From assembly GCA_955652635.1 (NCBI GenBank), contig CATPBN010000050.1:1-5125 (forward strand): a DNA stretch of 5,125 bases, given 5' to 3'. The notes under the pieces are model-generated. The model saw nothing but the letters and a program-made list of their open reading frames with translations. It had not been told where the DNA came from and searched no databases. Positions 1 through 5,125 of the stretch are shown one piece after another (the first letter of the stretch is position 1; each line of letters starts with the position of its first letter). Made by a program: the position numbers and the translations under genes. The DNA comes from an uncultured Gemmatimonadaceae bacterium (GTDB lineage: Bacteria > Gemmatimonadota > Gemmatimonadetes > Gemmatimonadales > Gemmatimonadaceae).

Positions 1-4
1 AGAG

Positions 5-568
5 CTACTTGGCGCGATCCATGTACTCGCCGGTGTTCGGATTCACGCGCACCTTCTCGCCCGTGTTGACGAACTCAGGGACGTTGACGGTAACACCATT
101 CTCGAGCTTGGCGGGCTTAGTCGAGGCGGTCTTCGTCGCCGTCTTCATCACCGGAGCGGTGTCCACGATCTCCAACACGAGCGAGTTCGGCAGCTGAATG
201 CCGATGACTTTCCCATTGTAGTACTCGGCCTGAATCTTCATTCCGGACTGCATCCACTGCGCGTTGTCGCCCAGAACTTCGTCCTCGATCTCGAGCTGGT
301 CGTAATTCTCGGTGTTCATGAAGTGGTACGTGTTGCCGCCCTGGTACATGAACTCGAGGTCGTGCGTCTCCATTGACGCCTTCTCAATCGTGTCAGCCGC
401 GCGGAAGCGGTGCTCGAAATTGTTACCGGTGCGAAGATTCCTGAGCTTCGCCTGCACCATCGCCCGCAGATTGCCCGGCGTATGGTGTCGAAACTCTACT
501 ACCCGGCAAGGATCGCCCTCGAAAACGAGGACCATTCCACGCCGGATCTGGGTGGCAGGCATTGCCAT
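5..568 (-). CDS. efp: Translation elongation factor P (EF-P), Asn-tipped variant
   Basis: EF-P binds the ribosome between the P and E sites and promotes peptide-bond formation at polyproline stretches in the cytoplasm. The 187 residues match the usual family length. The N-terminal KOW-like domain covers about residues 1-66, followed by two OB-like domains. The PROSITE-type EF-P signature K-x-A-x4-G-x2-[LIV]-x-V-P-x2-[LIV]-x2-G is matched exactly at residues 151-170, and the C-terminus has the typical NTGEYMDR ending. In the loop that carries the modified Lys34 in E. coli, the sequence is PGNLRA, so the tip residue is Asn33 (codon AAT, minus strand 472-470). I chose the first ATG, at 568. A GGA lies about 8 nt upstream of it, a weak Shine-Dalgarno; a second ATG two codons in is possible. 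The gene follows the esterase gene on the same strand after 103 nt, with no clear promoter of its own visible. Confidence 0.97.
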   Translation of the reverse strand: MAMPATQIRRGMVLVFEGDPCRVVEFRHHTPGNLRAMVQAKLRNLRTGNNFEHRFRAADTIEKASMETHDLEFMYQGGNTYHFMNTENYDQLEIEDEVLGDNAQWMQSGMKIQAEYYNGKVIGIQLPNSLVLEIVDTAPVMKTATKTASTKPAKLENGVTVNVPEFVNTGEKVRVNPNTGEYMDRAK

Positions 569-671
569 ATGTGTGTTCCAGAACTGGTGGTCGAAAGCTT
601 ACGATCGAGCTCGGCAGTGTGCCGCATTCGCGTCGATCGGAACGGAGCGTAAACGCAAACAGCCTTGGAAC

Positions 672-1454
672 TTAGCCGCCTTTTGAACCTCGGTCAAGCT
701 GCGCCACGATCGGCTTCAGAGCCTTCCACAGGTTGTCCGCTACTATCCGCTCGCCGGCGAGGTTCGGATGCACCCCATCCGCTTGGTTGAGGCGCGAAAT
801 GCCGGCGACACCGTCGAGCAGGAATGGCAACAGGGGGACGTTCTCCTTCCTGGCGACGTCCGTGTAAATCGCCCGAAAGTTTTGCGTGTAGGTGGCGCCG
901 TAATTGGGCGGCGCTTCCATCCGGACGAGGGCGATCTTCGCCCGTGGCTGCTTCCGCCGGATCGCCGCGATGAGTTGTTCGAGATTCGCGCGCGCAGCGT
1001 CGGGGGACAGACCGCGCAGCGCGTCGTTGGCGCCGCCTTCGACGACCACGAGGTCCGCTGGAGTTCGGAGGACCCAATCTATTCGTCGGGCCGCGCCGGC
1101 AGTCGTCTCACCCGACAGCCCTCCGTTTACCGCCTTGATGGGTAGTCCCTCCACCTGTGCCCTCTTTTCGATCAGCGAAGGAAATGCCTGCTCCGGATCG
1201 AGGCCGTATCCGGCGGTGAGACTGGTTCCGAAGAAAAGGACCACCGGTGTGCGTACTGATGTCGACGGGCCTGCCGTTATTGTCGCCGCCGAGTCCTCGC
1301 TTGCCTTGAGTACACTCATGTTATTCTTCGCCTCAGCCACATTTCTTGAACTGTCCACGTTTCCACCCGGCCCGCACCCGCTCGACGCGATGAGTGCTGC
1401 AACAAAAGATCCCCGCTCAGCGCTCTTGCGCAGCCGCTCGAAGGCTCCCGTCAT
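672..1454 (-). CDS. tesA: TesA-like SGNH/GDSL arylesterase/thioesterase, probably exported or lipid-anchored
   Basis: This is a serine hydrolase of the SGNH family, expected to cleave ester or thioester bonds of acyl substrates in the periplasm. All four blocks are visible in the 260-residue protein: block I FFGTSLTAG with nucleophile Ser78, block II GGLSGET with oxyanion Gly115, block III GGANDALRG with Asn143, and block V DGVHPN with Asp226 and His229. The segments PPNYGATY and NVPLLPF also match E. coli TesA closely. Block I reads GTSL where GDSL is usual. I start at ATG 1454: AGGG (minus strand, 1463-1460) lies 5 nt upstream, and this start adds a basic N-region, a hydrophobic stretch (residues 15-25) and Cys27 in SSGC, a weak lipobox. 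An ATG at 1319 (Met46) would give a 215-residue protein without an export signal. The open frame continues upstream to 1895, but that part is antisense to the ATPase gene and is not believed. The gene is divergent from the ybbA-like gene, as in E. coli. Confidence 0.93.
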   Translation of the reverse strand: MTGAFERLRKSAERGSFVAALIASSGCGPGGNVDSSRNVAEAKNNMSVLKASEDSAATITAGPSTSVRTPVVLFFGTSLTAGYGLDPEQAFPSLIEKRAQVEGLPIKAVNGGLSGETTAGAARRIDWVLRTPADLVVVEGGANDALRGLSPDAARANLEQLIAAIRRKQPRAKIALVRMEAPPNYGATYTQNFRAIYTDVARKENVPLLPFLLDGVAGISRLNQADGVHPNLAGERIVADNLWKALKPIVAQLDRGSKGG

Positions 1455-1459
1455 TGCGG

Positions 1460-1463
1460 CCCT
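1460..1463 (-). promoter_or_regulatory. Ribosome binding site that decides the esterase start
   Basis: The minus strand reads AGGG here, 5 nt before the ATG at 1454. It favours the long, signal-bearing form of the esterase over the internal ATG at 1319, where the nearest GAGG is about 11 nt from the codon. Confidence 0.5.
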
Positions 1464-1490
1464 GGTCCTGACCCACACTCGAAATCGTTC

Positions 1491-2180
1491 ATGCTGATAG
1501 CCCGTGAAGTAACGAAAGAATATATGAGCGGAGAGCAGAAGCTCGCGGTGCTGCGAGATGTGTCCTTTAGCATTCCTCAGGGAGCCTTCGTCGCAATCGT
1601 CGGACCCTCCGGAAGCGGCAAGACAACCTTGCTCGGACTTCTCGCCGGACTTGATACACCAACACGCGGCACAGTGCTCCTCGACAACGCCGACCTCGGC
1701 AAATTGAATGAAAACGAGCGGGCGCGTCTGCGGGGAGAAAAAGTCGGGTTCGTGTTCCAGACGTTCCAGCTGATTCCAACGCTCACAGCGCTCGAGAACG
1801 TGCAGGTCCCGCTCGAGCTGCGCGGGACGCCGGGCGCCGTCGAGCGGGCGCGCGATCTCATCGACCGGGTGGGTCTCACGGGCAGGGGTCACCACTTCCC
1901 CACTCAGCTATCCGGTGGAGAACAGCAACGCGTCGCGATCGCGCGCGCATTCGCCAACTCTCCCAAAATCCTCTTTGCCGACGAGCCGACGGGCAATCTC
2001 GACAATGCGACCGGACACCGCATTTTCGAGCTCCTCTGGTCGCTCAATAGCGACGGCGGCTCGACGATCGTTCTCGTAACACACGACTCTTCGCTCGCGT
2101 CCCGCGCGTCCAGAATTATCCGTCTCCTCGACGGCGCTATTGTGGAAGACACCGGCACGGACGCTGGCAGGGCGATTTGA
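1491..2180 (+). CDS. ybbA: ABC transporter ATPase, YbbA type (LolD/MacB-like family)
   Basis: This is a cytoplasmic nucleotide-binding subunit that would dimerise and power the FtsX-type permease encoded next to it. The 229 residues contain a complete set of ABC motifs: Walker A GPSGSGKTT (38-46), Q-loop with Gln90 in FVFQTFQLIPTL, signature LSGGEQQR (140-147), Walker B ILFADEP with catalytic Glu165 followed by TGNLD (160-171), and H-loop His198 in VTHD. The stretches VGFVFQxFxLIPTLxALENV and LFADEPTGNLD..TG resemble E. coli YbbA more than LolD, and the neighbours (TesA and a YbbP-like permease) agree. The ATG at 1491 fits the family N-terminus, although I see no strong Shine-Dalgarno before it. 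Its last 4 nt overlap the permease start, so the two are almost certainly one transcription unit. LolD or a generic MacB-type ATPase is the alternative name. Confidence 0.95.
   Translation: MLIAREVTKEYMSGEQKLAVLRDVSFSIPQGAFVAIVGPSGSGKTTLLGLLAGLDTPTRGTVLLDNADLGKLNENERARLRGEKVGFVFQTFQLIPTLTALENVQVPLELRGTPGAVERARDLIDRVGLTGRGHHFPTQLSGGEQQRVAIARAFANSPKILFADEPTGNLDNATGHRIFELLWSLNSDGGSTIVLVTHDSSLASRASRIIRLLDGAIVEDTGTDAGRAI
2169..2172 (+). promoter_or_regulatory. Ribosome binding site supporting a TTG start for the permease
   Basis: AGGG lies inside the end of the ATPase gene, 4 nt before the TTG at 2177. The next candidate, TTG at 2186, would be 13 nt away. The first in-frame ATG (residue 27) falls inside the first membrane helix and is too late. 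Confidence 0.5.
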
Positions 2181-4738
2181 CCTCCTTGTCTCGCAGCGTC
2201 TGGAGCTTGGCCTGGCGCGAGAGCCGAACCGCGCGCCGACGCCTGCTCCTCTACATGTCGTCGATCTCGCTCGGCGTCGCCGCCCTGGTTGCGATCGACT
2301 CGTTCTCGGCCAACATCGTTCAGTCGGTGAAGGATCAGTCGCGTGCGCTCATGGGCGGAGATATCTCCTTCAACTCGTCCAAGCCCTTCGAGCCGGCGAT
2401 GGACTCGCTGTTCGATTCGCTGGCGCACAAGGGGCTGTCCTTTGCGCGCGTAACCACGTTTCCTTCCATGGCGGTTGTCCCCCGCACCGCCGGCACCCGG
2501 TTCGCGCAGGTGCGCGGCGTCACGGCTAACTATCCGTTCTACGGAAGTATCGTCACCGAGCCGGCCGGCCGCTGGGCAATGCTCCAACACGGCGCAAACG
2601 CCATCGTCGATCCGTCTCTCCTCACGTCCTTAAACGCGAATGTGGGTGACAGTCTCCGATTGGGCTTCGGCACCTTCACCATAATCGCCACGATCAAGGA
2701 CGTTCCGGCCGCCGCGGGAATCGCCGAGATGCTGGGCCCGCGCATTTTCATTCCCGCGCGGTATATCGCGGAGACGCAGCTGGTGGTCTTCGGCAGCACG
2801 GCCGATCGCACGGTGATGGCGAAGCTTCCTCCGAACGTCGATCCCGACAAGTTCGTCCAGCCTCTGCGCAAGCGCATCGAAAACCAGCAGGTGCGCGTGC
2901 GCACCGTGACTCAGACCGAGGCGCAGACGTCAGACGCAATCGAAAATCTCTCCAGCTTCATCGGCATCGTTGGACTGGTTGCGCTCCTCCTCGGAGGAAT
3001 CGGCGTCGCGAGCGGAGTGCGCGCCTTCGTCGCGCGCAAGATAGACACGGTGGCCGTCCTTCGATGCCTCGGCGCTTCGAGCGGACAGGTCCTCGCCATC
3101 TATGTCGCGCAGGCCGCCGGGATGGGTCTCGCCGGAGCTGCCGCTGGAGCCGCGCTCGGCGTCGGGATTCAGTTCGTCTTGCCGCAAGCGCTGTCTGGTT
3201 TTCTCCCCATCGATGTGCAGGTGAACCTGGTCCCCGTAGCCATATTGACTGGACTCGCGGTCGGCGGGTGGATCGCGCTTGTTTTCGCGCTCAGGCCGCT
3301 GCTCGCGCTTCGCAACGTATCGCCGCTGCAGACTCTCCGTCGCGACACGGATGCCGAAGTTCTGCGCATGCATTGGTCGGACGTGCCAAGGATCGCCGTG
3401 GACGTCGCGTTGGTGCTAAGCGTCGTTGGCATCGCATTTCTGCGCGCGCGCACGACGAGACAAGCTCTGTCGATGAGCGCCGCGACAGGGATCGCGATTC
3501 TCGCGCTCGGAGCGAGCGCAGCCCTCCTCTCGTGGGCGGCTCGCAAGGGACTCCGCAGCGGCTGGCCGTACGTCGTCCGCCAGGGTGTTGCAAATCTCTA
3601 TCGGCCCGGGAATCAGACGCGGGCCGTCGTCCTTGCGCTTGGCTTCGGCGCGTTCCTCGTCAGCACTCTTTATCTCGTTCAGCACAGCATCCTGCGGCGG
3701 TTCACGACCGCCGCTGCCGAGTCACGCGGAAACGTCGTCTTTTTTGACGTGCAGCAGGATCAGGCGGCCGGGCTTGATTCGATTATCAGATCCCGCGGGA
3801 ACGAAGTCGTGCAAACCGCGCCGGTGGTGACAATGCGCATCGCGTCGATCAAAGGGAAAAGAATTGCGGACCTCCTGCCGGCTACTCAGGGGCCGCGCGC
3901 CCGCGGTGGGTGGGCGTACCGGCGCGAGTTTCGCTCGACGTATCGTGACAGGCCGGCGGCGAGCGAAACGATAGTCAGCGGAACCTGGTTCGGCACGAGT
4001 GCGTTGAAGACAGCTCAGGACACCGGCGAGATCTCGCTCGAGGAAGGAATCGCCAATGAGCTCAACGTCAAGCTCGGCGACGTCATCACCTGGAACGTGC
4101 AAGGTATCGAGATTCCCACCCGCATAACGAGTCTGAGAAAAGTCGTCTGGACTCGGTTCGAACCAAATTTCTTCGTCGTCTTCGCGCCGCCGGTCCTCAA
4201 AGACGCGCCAAAGCAGTACGTGTTGTTGGCGCAGGTGAGCGATCCACAAGGTGTCTCGCCCCTTCAGCGCGTGGTGGTGAATCAGTTTCCGAACGTATCG
4301 AGCATCGACCTGACATCGATCAAGCGCACTATCGACCGCATAGTCGAAAGGGTATCGCTGGCGATTCGATTCATGGCGCTTTTCAGCCTCGCCGTAGCGA
4401 TACCGGTTCTCTTCAGCGCCGTTGCCGCGACGCGCCGTGCGCGCGTTCGCGAGGGAGTGCTGCTCAAGACTCTGGGAGCCACCCGTGGCCAGATCGCGAA
4501 AATCCTCCTCGCCGAATACTCCCTCCTCGGCGTGCTCGGCGGGCTGACGGGAATGTTGCTATCTATGGTGGGAGGCTGGGCGGTTGTGCGTTATGTGTTC
4601 AAGATGCCGTTTACACTGCCCGTCGCGCCGATTGCCGGAATTGCCGGAGTGATCGTGGCACTCACGCTCCTGATCGGACTTCTTGCGGGTAGAGACGTTT
4701 TCCGGGAAACTCCGATCGCCGCTCTTCGCGACGTCTAG
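2177..4738 (+). CDS. ybbP: ABC transporter permease, YbbP type (FtsX/MacB-like, duplicated, ten predicted helices)
   Basis: This is the inner-membrane subunit of a mechanotransmission-type (type VII) ABC system. It has 853 residues, close to E. coli YbbP at about 800. Hydrophobic segments by eye lie near residues 23-42, 258-282, 305-335, 351-372, 405-422, 433-453, 480-501, 728-751, 778-806 and 816-838, a 4+2+4 pattern. Two large extracytoplasmic domains follow helix 1 (about 45-255) and helix 7 (about 505-725). The FtsX unit is duplicated: AVLRCLGASSGQV (293-305) matches VLLKTLGATRGQI (761-773), and each half ends in a similar SPLQTLRRD / TPIAALRDV tail. The second periplasmic domain has EEGIANELNVKLGD and W658-TRFEPNFFVVF, a pattern I associate with YbbP proteins. 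The start is TTG, overlapping the ATPase stop as TTGA, which suggests translational coupling. With YbbA and TesA it probably acts on a hydrophobic or acylated substrate; the substrate cannot be read from the sequence. No frameshift is seen. Confidence 0.93.
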   Translation: MTSLSRSVWSLAWRESRTARRRLLLYMSSISLGVAALVAIDSFSANIVQSVKDQSRALMGGDISFNSSKPFEPAMDSLFDSLAHKGLSFARVTTFPSMAVVPRTAGTRFAQVRGVTANYPFYGSIVTEPAGRWAMLQHGANAIVDPSLLTSLNANVGDSLRLGFGTFTIIATIKDVPAAAGIAEMLGPRIFIPARYIAETQLVVFGSTADRTVMAKLPPNVDPDKFVQPLRKRIENQQVRVRTVTQTEAQTSDAIENLSSFIGIVGLVALLLGGIGVASGVRAFVARKIDTVAVLRCLGASSGQVLAIYVAQAAGMGLAGAAAGAALGVGIQFVLPQALSGFLPIDVQVNLVPVAILTGLAVGGWIALVFALRPLLALRNVSPLQTLRRDTDAEVLRMHWSDVPRIAVDVALVLSVVGIAFLRARTTRQALSMSAATGIAILALGASAALLSWAARKGLRSGWPYVVRQGVANLYRPGNQTRAVVLALGFGAFLVSTLYLVQHSILRRFTTAAAESRGNVVFFDVQQDQAAGLDSIIRSRGNEVVQTAPVVTMRIASIKGKRIADLLPATQGPRARGGWAYRREFRSTYRDRPAASETIVSGTWFGTSALKTAQDTGEISLEEGIANELNVKLGDVITWNVQGIEIPTRITSLRKVVWTRFEPNFFVVFAPPVLKDAPKQYVLLAQVSDPQGVSPLQRVVVNQFPNVSSIDLTSIKRTIDRIVERVSLAIRFMALFSLAVAIPVLFSAVAATRRARVREGVLLKTLGATRGQIAKILLAEYSLLGVLGGLTGMLLSMVGGWAVVRYVFKMPFTLPVAPIAGIAGVIVALTLLIGLLAGRDVFRETPIAALRDV

Positions 4739-4741
4739 GTG

Positions 4742-5098
4742 CTAACGCTTGACCGCGCTGGAGCTGGCGGTCGGGAGTCGGCGGATGGGAAAGCGTATCA
4801 CGCTGTCTCGACCGAGAATGGAATCGTTACGTGTGGGGTCGGTCGACCGAACAGAATTAGTAGGGCCCGTTTTGTGAGTGGTGGATCCTGCCGATTTCTT
4901 ACCGGATGATTTACGCGTCACGGTCGACGACGACGTGGTCACTTGGGTTGTCGTCGAAACCGTGTCTACCTGAGGAGTTGCTGCGCTCGCAGCCGTGGAT
5001 GAAGCCGTCGCTGTATCGGCCGCCGATTGCGCAGAGCGGCCACAGCCGGCAGCCAACGCGGCCGCCGAAAACGCTGCCGCTAACGATAGCTTGGTCAT
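4742..5098 (-). CDS. Small Ser/Thr-rich putative lipoprotein, function unknown
   Basis: I do not recognise this 118-residue protein. It begins with a lipoprotein-type signal: Lys3, a hydrophobic alanine-rich stretch (residues 4-17), then LAAGC with Cys19 as the probable lipidated residue. The predicted mature part of about 100 residues has some 39 Ser or Thr, is basic, and reads as low-complexity disordered sequence to about residue 85. The last 30 residues (NDSILGRDSVIRFPIRRLPT region) look more ordinary and may be the conserved part. The ATG at 5098 is supported by AGGGA 7 nt upstream and by the signal peptide. Its stop lies 3 nt from the stop of the convergent permease gene. It may be a surface or periplasmic linker protein, but that is inference. 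The export signal and good RBS argue that it is real; the low complexity leaves some doubt. Confidence 0.72.
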   Translation of the reverse strand: MTKLSLAAAFSAAALAAGCGRSAQSAADTATASSTAASAATPQVDTVSTTTQVTTSSSTVTRKSSGKKSAGSTTHKTGPTNSVRSTDPTRNDSILGRDSVIRFPIRRLPTASSSAVKR

Positions 5099-5105
5099 TG
5101 GCCGG

Positions 5106-5110
5106 TCCCT
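5106..5110 (-). promoter_or_regulatory. Ribosome binding site of the small lipoprotein gene
   Basis: The minus strand reads AGGGA, 7 nt before the ATG at 5098. It is the strongest Shine-Dalgarno match seen in the window and supports this otherwise unrecognised small gene. Confidence 0.6.
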
Positions 5111-5125
5111 GGTATAGTTGGAAGC

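Noticed and set aside
569..671. Possible efp promoter or esterase terminator in the 103-nt gap
   Set aside because: On the minus strand TTTACG followed 17 nt later by CGAATG is too poor a match for a promoter, and no stable hairpin with a T-tract is seen.
1455..1895. N-terminal extension of the esterase frame by 147 codons
   Set aside because: It is wholly antisense to the well-supported ATPase gene, has no similarity to any domain I know, and would place the export signal in the middle of the protein.
1904..2590. Long minus-strand open frame across the ATPase/permease junction
   Set aside because: It is rich in Arg, Gly, Ala and His, has no recognisable motif, and lies opposite two clear genes; this is a shadow frame typical of GC-rich DNA.
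3064..3747. Plus-strand open frame of 227 codons inside the permease gene
   Set aside because: The translation is Arg/Ser-rich without domain character and lies in a different frame of an intact membrane protein gene.
3722..4249. Minus-strand open frame of 175 codons opposite the permease
   Set aside because: No motif or plausible start signal; it mirrors the codon bias of the permease gene.
4751..4772. 6-bp inverted repeat as an intrinsic terminator
   Set aside because: No T-tract follows it on either strand, the loop is 10 nt, and it lies within coding sequence; kept only as an observation on the convergent junction.
5111..5116. TATACC on the minus strand as a -10 box for the small lipoprotein gene
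   Set aside because: Transcription would start at or within the Shine-Dalgarno at 5110-5106, and the -35 region would lie beyond the window edge, so it cannot be supported.

Overview
The window is a compact, GC-rich bacterial chromosomal segment with five genes and almost no non-coding DNA. By eye it looks like Gemmatimonadota or a related deep-branching Gram-negative lineage. The reasons are the EF-P sequence style (an Asn-tipped PGNLRA loop), a Ser/Thr/Ala-rich small lipoprotein, and a divergent tesA/ybbAP cluster with periplasmic and outer-envelope logic. The phylum call is inference from sequence resemblance, not a database result. Nothing points to mobile DNA, phage, CRISPR, rRNA or tRNA.

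Layout. Minus strand 5-568: elongation factor P (efp), complete, ending at the left edge. A 103-nt gap (569-671) follows, in which I recognise no convincing promoter or terminator. Minus strand 672-1454: a TesA-like SGNH/GDSL arylesterase with an N-terminal export or lipoprotein signal. A 36-nt divergent gap (1455-1490) separates it from the plus-strand pair 1491-2180 (YbbA-type ABC ATPase) and 2177-4738 (YbbP-type FtsX/MacB-family permease). These two overlap by 4 nt, and the permease starts with TTG. After a 3-nt convergent gap, minus strand 4742-5098 encodes a small Ser/Thr-rich lipoprotein of unknown function.

How the genes fit together. The tesA - ybbA - ybbP divergent arrangement is the one known from Escherichia coli. 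Its presence here, in what looks like a distant phylum, suggests a functional unit: the ATPase drives conformational change in a ten-helix permease with two periplasmic domains, and the esterase acts on a hydrophobic substrate at the outer face of the inner membrane. Here the esterase may be lipid-anchored rather than soluble. efp (translation of polyproline stretches) and the small lipoprotein have no evident functional link to this unit.

I do not see a wholly undescribed system. The points most worth a second look are the Asn at the EF-P tip position that is lysine in E. coli, the possible membrane anchoring and GTSL variant of the esterase, and the very tight divergent and convergent gene junctions.
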